64,000 nucleotides of DNA, taken from NCBI GenBank assembly GCA_013399895.1, contig VXBA01001027.1:640303-704302 (forward strand), read 5' to 3'. The notes under the pieces were generated by a model. The model was not told where the DNA came from. It saw only the letters and a list, made by a program, of their open reading frames with translations, and did not search any database. A program made the position numbers and the translations under genes. Positions 49,180 through 61,555 of the stretch are shown here, piece by piece (positions within the stretch are counted from its first letter, which is position 1; each line of letters opens with the position of its first letter). Origin of the DNA: Serilophus lunatus. Taxonomy: Eukaryota > Chordata > Aves > Passeriformes > Eurylaimidae.

Positions 49180-52100
49180 GTAAGACCCGGGGGGGGGTGG
49201 TGGTGTCTAGGACCAAGGTGGCCTGGGACCCTGTAGGTGTCCTTCAATTCCTTGGTGTCCAATGATCACACACCCACTTCCAGGGCAGCCCCAGGTTGCA
49301 CGAGAGGTGAGAGGTAGAAGATGAGGCAGCAGGGCCACAAAAGTGCTGAAATCACCACCCGACAGGGATCAGGCAGGGCTGGCTCCAGTAACTGCTGGGA
49401 ACAGCTCCAGAGTATCAGCAATCAGTCAATCAGTCTCTGGTCCATGCCACAGCTGTCTTATGGTGAAGGAGCAGTGGGACCCTTCTGTGGGGGTGCCCCA
49501 TTGGCATGTGCCAACGTCTGGGGAGGCTGGAACCACTTTTTGGGGGGGTTGCCTGTGTTAGACTGCATTGATGGCAAGTTACTGTTTCCTGGCATGGGGT
49601 TGGGGTTTTCCATGGGTTTTAGTGGCTCTGGGGAGGCAAGAGCAGCAGCACAGGTCCTGGAAGTGGTGGTCCAGTGCAGTGTCAGAGCCAGGGCGTGTGT
49701 GCATGCTTGCACGCGCGTGTGCAGTGGACTCTGCTCTGTTTCCAGTTCCCAGCCGACAAAGCAGGCAGCACTACAGGCTGGAGACTCAGGCTGGGGACAG
49801 CCCTTTACCCCATCTGGGAATTCCTTTCCCCTTCCATCCTCTTTGGGCTTTGTGAAGTGGCAAGTCTCACGAGCACAGGGCAGCAGCACTGTCAACTCCT
49901 GCCTCCATAACGTTCTCCATGCTCCAGGGGTTGGGATGGATCCTGCTCTCCTGCCTTTGTGCCCCATGGGATGTCCCACAGAAAGGGGAGGTGAGGGAAG
50001 CAGGGGGTAATGTGGGTGAGCAGGAGGGGCAGCAATATCTCCTTGCTCCAGGCACTGCTGCAGAGGTTTCAGCTCCTCTCTTTTCATCCTTTCTCTTGTA
50101 CCTGCCTGCGCATCTGTCACCAATGGAAATTCCTCTGTGTTCGCCTGTACTAGTGCTGGTGCTGACCCCTTCCTTCTCCGGGACCACCCCAAACGCCGCT
50201 GTGGGTGGCAGTCGCTGCAGCAGGTGACACTGACAACTCCTCAGGCAGCTGAGGATCTGCTGGGCTCAGGCACCTGCCGTCCTGCAGCCGCCTCCCTGGA
50301 AAACTTAGCATGCCCACGGGGGAGAAGAGAAACCCTGAGTTATTTTGGCCTAAGGAAGAGTTACCTCCTTGCCTTCACAGATGGTTTTAGCCGCCTATAA
50401 CAGAGAACTGTCCCCAGCCTCTTGTGGCCTCTCTGTATCAGGGTTGCTTCTGTTTAAATCAGCTCCTGGAGGCAGTAGATGGGAAGGGAGGAAGGAGAGG
50501 GGGCTGTGAAGGCACTGGAAATCATGCTGGGGATGGGGAGAGAGCTGGAGACCTGTTGATGATGCCACACTGGCACCTGGGGACAATTTTCTACTCCCCC
50601 ACCCCCCACACCCCCCCACCCTGCCCAAGGAAAGAGGACAAAAGGACCAGGGTAAGGATCATTTGGTCTGGTTTTATTCATTACCACGGGGCTTAGAGCA
50701 GCCAGCAAGAAGCGTGGCAGGGCCAGATGGGGCCTGTTTACTCTGTGAGGGTAAATGTAAAGAGAAGTGATAAAAAGCAGCCGGGACAGCTTCTCCAGTA
50801 AGTCCCTGGTAAACAAGCTGTCAGTGACCTGGCCAATGAGCAACATGGCAAATAGCAGGCAGGTTGCTGAGCATTAAACTGAGTTCCTTGGGAACGAATG
50901 GAAGGGCTTTGGGAAGAAGATGTCTCAGTGTGACTGGGTCAGGGGAGTCCTGGTCTCCAGAACTTGTCTGGGTACTGTGATCCGGGCAGGAACCATCTGA
51001 TGATGTTCCCAGCTGAGACACAGCCAGTGTGCCAGAACAGTGGGCCATGCAGGGACCCTGCGCCACCTTGTGTGTTGGGAAAGCAGACTGGAGGGTTCAG
51101 GAGTGTGTGCAGCATCCTGCACATAGGGTGGAGGATTGGTGATGATAGGGCATGGTTGGGTGGCCAGGACCTTCCAGCATAACCCTGCTGTGTCAACTGA
51201 GCATGTAAATATCTCTCCTCTGGTATAATGGACTGCTGTCCTGGGATGCAGCCATGTTGCTAATGCACTTCTGCACTTCTCCAAGGCTCTCTGCCTTGTG
51301 CTGGCTATGGGCTTGGGTCTGGAGCTGCCTCCAAGGATGTAGCCCTGTTCTTTCAAGAATGCTGTATGAGAGGCACCCCGTGACCGCCTGCCGAGGGCAC
51401 CCCACACCTCCCGCTACCAATGCTCTTATAAACCATTCCTGGGATGAAGGCCACTGGAGTGGGAGCACCAGATGGCTCATTTGTACCTGGCCTTGTCCTT
51501 GCCCCAGGCACATTGCACACTGGAGCACCAGCACACAAGTGTGAGGTGCGGGCCTCACTGCTGTTGGGTCACAGGTGCTTGGGGCAGGCAGGGGATACAG
51601 AGCAGAGGTGCAGACCCACGTCTGGAGCAGACCCCACACTATCCACAGTATTCACAGAACCACGCTATCCACAGATCCACACAGCCAGGGCTAAGGCTGA
51701 CACGAATATTTTACACAAATATTTGATGGCACAGGGTGGACTGATGTTGAGAGTTGCCTTGGCTCCAGAAAATTATTGGGGATGCTTCTTCTGGGGGAAG
51801 AGAAGTTTGGAGTGAGTTGGCGCCCTGGCTGGAAGGCATTCCCAGCTGCCTCTCTTCATGCCAAAAGGTGGGACACAAGACACATCCATTTCTGGGGAAA
51901 GCATTACTTGCCCAGAGATGAGCATCTTGCACTTGCCAGGCTCCACCCTGCAGTGCCTTCCCTGTGTGGTGTTCTTCAGTGCAGCACTGACCTTGTTGTT
52001 AATTATTAAACCCCCAGCAAACACTGCTCCTGTCTTTGTCCTAGTTACACTGTGGGCTTCTAGCCCTTCTGGTTGATTTTTTTTTTTTCTAAACAAATTA

Positions 52101-52532
52101 CCCTGGTAAGCTCTGTGGGTGAATGGAGATAGGAGCAGCAGCCAATGCAAGAGATGGCCTGGGGAGGCTCTGGAGCTGTTCTAGGGTGGCTGAGAGATGG
52201 CTGGCCATTATCTCTTCTATCCAGGAGTCCCTGCTTGTCTGCCCTCAGGGCCTGGGGCTTGCATGTAACCACTGCTCACAGAAGTCTTGTTGCCCTCTCT
52301 GTGGGCTCCTGTGGCTCCAGGCTGTGCTTGCAGGTGGGCTGGGGTCTGAGCAGACCTGGGTTCATGTCCATATGTTTTGTGGGTGCTGAAGAGCAGCACC
52401 CCTGTGATGGGGGGCGGGAGCCATCCTGCTCCCCGTTGCAGACTGGGCAGATGGAAATGGCTTTCATGCAGAAGCCCCTTCCACAAGGCCCCGTCCCTGA
52501 GCACCCAGCCACTGCTTCCCCTCTGCTCACAG
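49180..52532 (+). other. VWA5B2: Probable VWA5B2 first intron
   Basis: A stretch of 3.3 kb without recognised exons or transposons. It includes a C-rich tract (about 50595-50625). It is called an intron only because of the proposed first exon; otherwise it is intergenic. Confidence 0.4.
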
Positions 52533-52549
52533 CTGCACACTGAGGGACC

Positions 52550-55500
52550 ATGCCAGGACTCTACGCTCTCTCCTCCTGGGAGGCTTTGCCCCTGAAGAGC
52601 TCCACAGTGAAGGCTTGTGCCAATGGATATTCCCTGAGCATCACTGCTCACCTCATGTACACCAACCCCCATGAGGAACCTGTAGAAGGTAAGGGGGGGC
52701 TATCAGTGCTGGTAGGGACCCGAGCTGTCTGCATGGCCTCTTAAAAGCTCCTGTGCTGAAAAGCATCCTGTCTCCAGCCCATCTGTGTCCCAGCTCCCAA
52801 ATCTTGCTCAGTTTGGGAAGCAAAGGCAGAGGCCAGCAATGATGGGAGCACTGCCACACCTTGTGGGCAGGAGGAGAGCGAGACTGAGCAAAAACATCCC
52901 CATCACTAAGGATGTCATCCCCCCTCTGGGTTAGTGTGGCTCTGGCTCCTTCCTGCACAGTGCCTTGCTCTCATGCATCTAAATCGCCCTGTGGGTAAGA
53001 GAGGTTCTCAGTGGGGCTGCCACGGGCTATTCCGTGCCACAGCAGTGGCCCTGGAGGGATCTGCATCGGGTCTCTCCCCTGCCTGCAGGCGTCTTCGTCT
53101 ATCCGCTGGAGGAGTCGGAGGTGGTGGCTGGCTTCGAGGCAGCAGTGGGCAGACGGCGGGTGACATTCCAGGTGCAGAACCGGCACCGGGCACAGGACTG
53201 CTGCCTCCAGTGCAGCCCCAGCCCCGGCCGACCACGCCGCTGCGCCAGTGGTAAGTGCCGTGGCATGGGTGATGCTCTTGGATGTTCCTGGCCAGGAGGC
53301 TCAGAACAGGCAGGGGTTAAGCATGGGGGATATGAGGGGCTGAGAGCCCCTGCCAGGCCACTTTAGCACCTTCCGGGGGCTCTCTTGTGCTGGAGATCTC
53401 AGTGTCTCCTTTCCTCTCCCTCCACCTCCCCTGGGGCTTTGCCCCTCCCTTGCATGATCTTCATGACACCTGTGCTCTGCTGTCACGTTTAAGAGCAATT
53501 AAGGTCACTAGTGGCCTCCTCCACAACCCCCTACACCTCGCTTACCCCCTGCCCCATCCCTCCTCTGCCCAGGCCACATTGTCCTGGACGAAGATGCAGA
53601 GCGCTCCACCTTCATCATCATCACTGGCACGCTGTGCCCATCGGAGAGCCTGGCTGTCACCCTGAGCACGGCACAGGAGCTGCCCACACTGCCGGATGGG
53701 GCTCTGCGCCTCCTCCTGCCCCCCGTCCTCACGCCCCGTGTCCCTGCTGACCCCGAGAGCGAGCCGGCAAGCTTGTGTGACGACAGGTTGGCCCTATGGT
53801 GATTTTCATGGCTTCCTCAGTCTATGCCATCCTGGGGGTGGAGAGGAGAAGGTGCTGGGTGAGCGGGGAGGGGGGGCGGGAGCCATCACCCCTTCTCCCC
53901 TTGCAGCCCCACCAGCTGTTTTGGGGGGCCGGGTGCCCGAAGCCAACCACCCACTGTGGCATCTGTGGAGAGCGTGGATGTATTTCGGGGACGACCCTGC
54001 AACCCTTTTCCTTATGAATTTGCCTTTGAGCTGCTGGTGAAGGGCCCCTGCTTGCTGGCAGGTAGGGAGGGGATGCTTGAGTGGTATCGGTTGGTTGCAT
54101 AAAACCTCCTCAAAATGTGGGTGGTGTCCCCTTGTCCCTCCATGCTTCTAGGAGGATGTGAGCCTCTGTCCCCGGGCATCCTCTTGCACTCTCTACAGGA
54201 GAAGAAGCCCTTTCCCCATCTCACCCCTGGGGCTGGGACCCCTCAAAATCACCTTGCCTGTGCCTTTGAGCAGCTCTAGGTCAGCAGCCTCCTGCCCCGG
54301 GGAGATGAGGATGGGTGAGGAGGGGATGAGGGTTGGTGGGAACATGTTCCTGGCTGCTGGCCCAGTTAATCTCATTAGATCTGGAGCAGCCACTGGATTC
54401 CGGTGAGTGGGGGGCAGATGAGGGGGTATGTGAGGGGCTACTTTGCTGCCTTCCTCTCTCCACAGGACTAGAAAGCCCATCCCATGCCCTGAGAGCTGAT
54501 GCAGACCCCTGGGCCAGTTCTGCCACCACCACCTGTGTCACCCTGGCTGAGCCCCACCACTACGACAGGGACCTGGAGATCATCCTCTACCCTTGTGGTG
54601 AGGAGACAATGACTTTGGTGGGCTTGGGGCATCACCCAAAAAACATCCAGACCATCCCCCAGCCCCTTGTAGCACAGGATGGCTCCAAACATTCCTGTGT
54701 CTCCCAGAGCCCCATCACCCTCACCTGGTGATTGAGGACGGCACCATGACATACCCTGAGTATGAGGCACACATTCGGAGCCGCCGGGATTACATGAGGA
54801 TTGCCAGGAAGGACAGCAGTGGTGAAAGACAGGTGACAGGGCACAGCCACTGGTGGCACAGCGGGGAGGAGGAGGAGGGGAAGAAAGTTGGGGAGATGGT
54901 GGAATGTGGGTGAGGAAGACCTTGGCATGGTCTGGGTGGTGTGAGAAAGCCCCCGGCCTGCCTGGCTTGCAGGTGGCTTTTGTACAGAAGCGTTTCCACA
55001 AAGACATCTTCCCCAACCCGGTGCTGATGCTGAACTTCTGCCCGGCGGCAGAGAGCGTCCCCGTGGACGTGCAGAGTGTCACCCGTGAGATCCTCTTCCT
55101 CATCGACCGCAGTGGCACCATGAGCGGCCCTGACCTTGACAAGGTCAAGGTGAGGCACGGCCATGTGTCCAGGGATGCTCCCTGGGTGGCCGGTCCTTAG
55201 CAGCTCTCCCCACTGTCACCCCCAGGAGGCTTTGCTGGTGGCCCTGAAGAGCCTCCCATCAGGGACGCTGCTCAACGTTGCCAGCTTTGGAACTGATGTC
55301 AAGCCGCTCTTCCCATCCAGTCGCCTCTGCAGCAATGTGAGTGCCACAGGCAAAGCCCCCCCCACCCCTCTCTGTTCCACTCCTCCCTGGGGGGGCCGTT
55401 GTGAGGCCAGCTCTCCATGCGGGCAGGAGACACTGCGGCGTGCCTGTGAGAACCTTGGCGGGCTGCGGGTGGATCCTGGCAACACCAACCTGCTGGCGGC

Positions 55501-58500
55501 CCTAGGCTGGGCGTTGGCACAGCCCCTCCACCATGGCTACCCACGCCAGCTCTTCCTTTTCACTGGCACGGCAGCGGGCAATGCAGGCAGGATCCTCCGG
55601 CTGGTGCGTAGGCAGGCCAGCACTGTCAGGTACGGCACCAGAACCATGGCAGGGCACTCATAACTCCTGTTCTGTTCCCATCAATTTCTCCTTATGCAGC
55701 CCAAAATCTCACCTCCACCAGCCCTGAGGGTGTCCTTCACCCATCACATTCCTCAAAAAACTGGCTTGGCTCTCCTCGAGGTGCCAGAGAGCAGCATACT
55801 GCTAGGGTGGTACTCTGGCTGTCAGACATTCCCCTGCCCTCCATCCCTGCTGCAGAGTTCCCCACTGGGCTTACCAGTCCCTGGCACCGGCCTGGCCATG
55901 GCTTTCCATTTCCTGGCTCTTCTGCAGGTGTTTCAGCTTTGGCCTGGGCCCCTGGGTGGGCCGGCGGCTGCTGCAGGGGATGGCCAGGGTGAGCCGGGGC
56001 CGTGCTGAGTTCCTGAGCCCGTCTGAGAGGCTGCAGCCCAAGGTAAAGCCCAGGCAGGGGAAGTGGGGGGCACTGGGGACGCCTCTGTGTTTGACACCGT
56101 CTCCTCTCCCCACCCCAGCTGATCAAGTCCCTGAAGAAGGCAATTGAACCAGCCGTAAGCGACATCACCATCGACTGGTATGTCCCCGACAGCATGGAGG
56201 CTCTGCTGTCACCCACCGAGCTCCCGGCCCTCTACCCTGGTGACCGCCTCATCAGCTACTGCGTCCTCTACAGCATCGCTCGCTTCGGTGACAAGCGCCC
56301 ACCGGTATGACTTGACACTGCCCTGGCACGGGGACAATGGCGTGGTCCCGGCGCTACCAGCTTCTCCCCAGGGGCTGATGGTGGTGCCCTCTTTCCCTTA
56401 GGGCCGGGAAGGGGCTCGCCGGCCCTCCCAGGGCTCCGCCTTTCCGTCCCAGGAGGAGGTACCCAGTCCTGGGGAGAGCCACCAGCCACCTCCGAGCAAC
56501 CCAGGATCAGGGGATGCCTCCCTGGATCTATTCGCCGGAAGTACAGAGGTGTCAGAGCGGAGTGAGTGGGGTCCAGGGCTAGGGCAGGGGGCAGACACGG
56601 GAGCTATGGGCTGACGGAGTGTGTGCTCGTCGGGCAGGTATGGATCTTGTTTCAGGAGGAGACATCTGGAAGCGGATTTACCAACCGTCCTACATCCAGG
56701 AGCAGTATGTCCTGACGCATTGTTCTGTCAGCACTGACCGCAGCCGAGGGCTACTCTCCCACAGCTCCACCAGCAGCGAGTCCACTGGCTCCCGAGATAT
56801 GGTCCCTGAGGGAGGCCCCTTGGCCCCTCGTGCTGATGTCACCTCCCAGCAGGGCCAGAAGAGCCTGTCCCTCTGTGAATCCTCCACCAAATCTGCCCCG
56901 CTGCCCTCTGCCCCAGCTGGCACCAAGGTAAGGATGCCAATAGGGTGCAGGGGCTCACATGTGTGGCAGTAGTTTCTGACTTCACTGAGGTCTTGCTGAC
57001 CTGCTGTACTCAGGCACATGGTCACCAGGCAGGGAACCAGAGTGCCGTAGCCTGGACTTTAAGCAAGGATCAGCCATGGGTGCCATGAGGAGGCTCTTTG
57101 GGTGGTTTTTCCCTGCTGGACTGAGGCAGCTGGGGATCAAGCAGCAGTTCCCCCAGCATCCCTCACCAGCAGTCACCCGGGTTTCTAACAGACCTCCAAA
57201 CCAGCTCAGTGCCTCCTTGATGCTGCAGAAGCCAAGTGAGATTAACTGGGCCGGCATCAGGTCACAAATCTGCCTAGCTGGAGAGGAGGGGCTGGCTGGC
57301 TGAGCTCCTGCCTGGTTCCTTCAGCTCTCAGCCAACGCTCACAGATGCTTCATTAGCGATGGGCCACATCCTGCTGCTTCATGCCTGGGTTTAAAACACA
57401 GCCAGGTCGCTGGGATGAGCAGAGGCAGCTGCCTCGGTGACAATGGCCCTGAGGCCAGGTGAGGCCAGCTGTCACCCAGCTCCAGGACATGCTCCTTGCC
57501 ATGGCATGGGTTAGGTAACCTGCTCCCGTCGCACAGCAGCACAGCTGGTGACCTTTGCTGCCAAAATGTCAAGCGTAAGTGATTTCCCTGCACTGTAAAT
57601 GATCCTCCCCAGCTCCCTGCTTCCCAGGCAAGAGGTGGCATGGGTGCTGCTGCCCTGATGTGGCTTTTAGGGAAAGCCTCTCAGTGCAGGGGCATCACTC
57701 TGTGTGGGGACTGCATCTCGCTGTAGCATCATCAAGGCTGAGCATCTTAGCTAACCCCACTTCCTGCACACAAAATCCCTGGCAACTCCAGCGCCAGCCT
57801 GAGTCAGTCTCCGGGGATGTTTGCAAACTCCTGTCAGGTTGCTGTTGGCTCTTCCCACGTGTACAGAGCCAGGCAAGCACCCCTGGGAGGCTGCCGGTGC
57901 CAGCCTGCAGAGAGGTGGGGCTGGTGACAGCCAGTGGCTCCAGCCAGCAGCCGGAGGGGATGCAAATGCCCCACCATGGCTCTGTGCAATATGGGCTCTG
58001 TGCCGGCACCTTTGCCAGGCTTGCCAACAGCCCTGTCCCCACCACAGGTGACAGTGGCCCTGAGCACAGAGGAGCTGGCACGACAGAAGAGGACGCTGGC
58101 ACGCACTGCCCTGGCTGGACGCAGCTTTTCCACACCACATGGAGAGCTGGACGCCCATCGACTGTGCCGGGCCCTGGAGAAGGTGTCACAGAAGAGGAAC
58201 CAGTCCTTGGAAGGGCGGCTAGATGAACTGGGACCCCACGCGCAGCAAATGCAGCCCAGTGCAGTGGAGTCAAGTGTGTGCTGGCTCTGGGAGCAAGGGC
58301 GGTGGGGGATGGAGCCAGGTGCCCCTGTCTTGCTGAGCCCACACCTTGCCATTGCCCAGATAACCTCCTCTCGCCCACCCCCCTGGACTGGGACATGCTG
58401 GTGGAGCCCTCCTACCTCTTCAGCGCCTCACCAGCACTTGAGCCGAGGCAGCCCAGCCCGGGTGATTCCAGCCTGCCGCTGCAGTGCCAGGTGGTGATCC

Positions 58501-60946
58501 ACGCTCTTCGAGCCGGCAAGCCAGTGTCCTGGGAAGTGACGGCCTCGCTGGAGTCCCTGCTGCAGCCCCGGGAGGGGCCGGGCAAGGAGGACCTCCTGCG
58601 ACGGGGGGCCAAGGCCTGGGACAAGCCGCTGCATCGCTTGGCAGCACGCTCCGTCATCCGGGACAACGAGACTGCGGCACAGCGGGAAGCTGAGCTGGAA
58701 CAGGGTGGGTGCCCATGCATGTCCCACCCAGAGCAGCCTCGGCATCCCCTCCTGCCTAACCAGCTTGCTCTGGGCAGGTTTCGCCCGCCGGTTTCGCGTG
58801 AAAGCCGTGCAAACCAGCAAAGCCTGCAACGTGCCTTCCCTCTACACCCGCCTGGTGCCTGTGGACGGCGCCACACAGGCAGCTCTGCCCGCAGCTCCCG
58901 AGGTGTGGGGCACAGGTACAGAAAGGCGTCTGAGGGGATGGGGAGGGGGTAGTGTGGAGACAGAGGGTTGAAGTGGCATCGTCCCTTACAGCTGGCTCAG
59001 CCAGTCGGGCACGAGCTACTGCAGCAGAGAGCTGGCACCGTCGGAGCTCCTCAGCGGGTCAGGGCCAGCAGCAGGATGCAGAGGAGCAGGATGAGGCCCC
59101 CGGCACTGCAGGTACAAAGTCAGGCCTTTATGTCAGCTTATGATTCCCATGGACCTGGGAGGACCCTCAGCCGGTGGTTGCATGGGGCTGCTCCTTTCTG
59201 GAGTGCTATGCGTGTCTGGAAAGAGGCATCTGCCCCACCCTGGGGAGGGGGACATGGCAGGACAGCATAGCAGCCCCTGGCAGTAGCTGCGAGCCACAAG
59301 GGTCCCTGAAGCCCAGGGCCCTTCAGGACTTTGCTCTTTTGCAGAGAGAGATGAGACCCCCAGGACTCCAGCTAGCATCTCTTCCCCTACATATGGCTGG
59401 GAAAAGCAAAACTGCTCAAACGGTATGTCCAGGCTGGAGGGGGCCAAGGGCTGGATGAGGGAGGCAGGTGGGGGGTACCCTGACCCCCTGCTGCTGGCAG
59501 CTGAGAGCAGGAGCATCTGCTGTGCCCTCACTGGTGTGGGCATGTGGGCTGAGCTGACCTCTCAAGTGCTGGGGAGCAGGATGCACCTCTGGGTGCATCA
59601 TGTTACCCCTGGGCTCAGCTTTTTCCCCTTGCAGGGCCTCCATCCAGCCCCTCCACAATCTCCATGGGCTCCCAGAAATCCACAGAGAGCATCGCTGCCT
59701 CCAGGTGATGCTGTGGGATGGAGGGATGCAAGGGCTCAAAACACAGCATGTTGTGGGGAGAGGGTGATAGTACTTTTTGGGTGCTGCTGGTCCAATGTCC
59801 CCTGCCAGTTCCTTCAGCATAAGTGGGGGATTTGGTGCTCCAGCCCCTTCCCTGCAGCACACTGGGGTCCAGTTTCCCTTTGTGAATTTCCCCCCACCCT
59901 GTTACCTGGCCTGTTGCCCCCACAGGTTTAGCCTGAGCAGGCGCAGAGGTCCCAACCTGCTGCTGCGCCCGCAGTGCCTCAGCCCAGAAAGTGAGCACTC
60001 CAGCAACCATGCAAGCCATGACTACCTCCCACTGGTAAGAACCCCATCCCTGTCCCCATCCCCATCCCATGGGTGGGACCTTCCCTGCCGGGTGCCAACC
60101 AAGCCACTCAGCTCATGCCCAGCAGCACCAGCAGCAGAAGATGCACTTTTAGTATGTGTCTGCTCAGCCCTGCTGAATCCTTAGTCACTGAGGATCTTGG
60201 CTGGCTTTTTAGGGGGCATTGGACTGTGCCTGTGCTCCAGAGACGCTCCTGCAGGCCCATCACTGAGTGCTGGGGTCCACAGTGGGGCTGCAGCCTGGCC
60301 TCCATGCCTCACCCAGTCACCTGCTTCACCATTGCAGGTGCAGCTGCAGCAAGCCCGGGGGCCATTCCAGCTCACTGAGAGCTTCTCTGAAGTGGTGCAG
60401 ATCCCTCTGGATCGCCTGCGCCGGGCCTCCCCCTACACCTCCCACCGTGCCAGCCTCAGCCCCGTGTCCCCAGGGGCCAAGAGCTGCCCCGAGGCAGGGC
60501 CTGGTGGTGAGGAGGGTGAGGAGTCCACCACAGACCCGCAGCCCTGCTCACCCCCATCCCGGAGCACTTGCTCTGAGGTGCCCAGCGCAGCTGTGTGGGC
60601 ACAGGCAGACAGTGGGCACGGCTCCGAGTCCGACACCTGCCCCCACTCAGCTGCCCCCTCTGAGGCTGGTGTAAGCTGTCAGGACATGGAGCCAGAGGAC
60701 CTGGAGAGTGCCAGCTGGGCCACAGCGGTGGCCTTGGCGTGGCTGGAACACCGCTGTGCTGGATTCTTTGAGGAGTGGGAGCTGGTGGCAGCCAAGGCGG
60801 ATGCGTGGCTGCAGGCACAGCGGCTGCCCGAGGGGGTGGACGTGGGCTGCCTCAAAGGGGCAGCCAGGCACTTGTTCCTGCTGCTGCGACACTGGGATGA
60901 GAACATCAAGCTGAACATGCTGTGCTACAACCCCAACAACGTCTGA
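52550..60946 (+). CDS. VWA5B2: von Willebrand factor A domain-containing protein 5B2, complete, 21 coding exons
   Basis: A VIT plus vWA domain protein; the molecular role of VWA5B2 is not established. Exons: 52550-52688, 53089-53250, 53573-53786, 53907-54061, 54466-54597, 54708-54832, 54973-55149, 55226-55336, 55427-55629, 55928-56042, 56119-56304, 56402-56561, 56638-56927, 58048-58273, 58360-58704, 58778-58915, 58992-59111, 59345-59422, 59635-59704, 59926-60034, 60338-60946. They give 1287 codons with every junction in phase (human about 1242). The start MPGLYALSSWEALPL matches the family. The VIT region (about 1-140) includes GVFVYPLEESEVV. The vWA domain begins near REILFLIDRSGTMSG with a MIDAS-like D354-R-S-G-T. 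Conserved blocks follow: IWKRIYQPSYIQEQYVLTHC, the LDWDMLVEPSYLF segment, SHDYLPLV and WATAVALAWLEHRC. The C terminus is CYNPNNV. Linkers are Ser/Pro-rich. Confidence 0.95.
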
Positions 60947-60963
60947 CAGTTGCCCGAGGGGCC

Positions 60964-60969
60964 AATAAA
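60964..60969 (+). terminator. VWA5B2: Poly(A) signal of VWA5B2
   Basis: AATAAA lies only 18 nt after the TGA stop, so the 3' UTR is extremely short (about 40 nt). Confidence 0.8.
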
Positions 60970-61382
60970 GACGCCTGGCTCCAAGCCACTTGCACCGGGT
61001 GTCTCTGTTATGAGCAATGAGCCATCAGCTCCATTCAGGCCACACCAGGGATCACTAGAACCCTGGAAGATGGTCACCACTTTCCCAGCCATCTACCACG
61101 GTATGGAGCAGAGAGAGGAACAGGAGAAGCTGTGCTGGAGGGATCCTTGGGCTCCATCAAGGCAATTCAAACCTTGAAGTAAAGAGGTTTTGCAGATTCT
61201 CTGTTTTAACCTTACCCCAGAGGCTGCTTCTCTGCCCTGGGCATCCCTCTCCCTGGGTTTGGAAGAGAGTGCCCATGGCCCCAGCAGCTGTTCTGCCTTC
61301 CCTGAGGTGGGCCAGGTCCAGGGACAGCTGTTCTGACATCGTCACACCACAAGGATGCTGGGGAAGGGCACACAAAGCCCCC

Positions 61383-61388
61383 TTTATT
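61383..61388 (-). terminator. ALG3: Poly(A) signal of ALG3
   Basis: The minus strand reads cacaataaagggg, a canonical AATAAA about 170 nt after the ALG3 stop. It faces the VWA5B2 tail, with roughly 400 nt between the two signals. Confidence 0.8.
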
Positions 61389-61555
61389 GTGGAAGTACTG
61401 CCTTCTGGGGATCCCTATGCCAGCCCCCTTTCTACAGTTCCAGGGCTCATGGCTCTCCTGGGATGGCTGTGGACAGCCTGGGAGCTGGGTGACGCAAGAG
61501 CAGGCAGAAAGGGCAGTCCCAGAGGCCAGTTTCTGCTGTCTGGCCTTCCACATTC

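Noticed and set aside
53034..53366. A 110-codon plus-strand frame over VWA5B2 exon 2
   Set aside because: It is a partial read-through of the true exon 53089-53250 into both introns; the splice sites and phase define the exon.
55150..55225. A 76-nt VWA5B2 intron starting gtgagg, as miR-1224 does
   Set aside because: Only the splice-donor bases agree; the two arms are not complementary enough for a hairpin.
56043..56118. A 76-nt VWA5B2 intron with G-rich 5' and C-rich 3' ends, a possible mirtron like mammalian miR-1224
   Set aside because: In mammals miR-1224 lies in an intron near the 3' end of VWA5B2, whereas this one is mid-gene. The sequence does not match miR-1224 as I recall it, pairing has several mismatches, and the bird's last introns (60035-60337, 59705-59925) are too long to be mirtrons.
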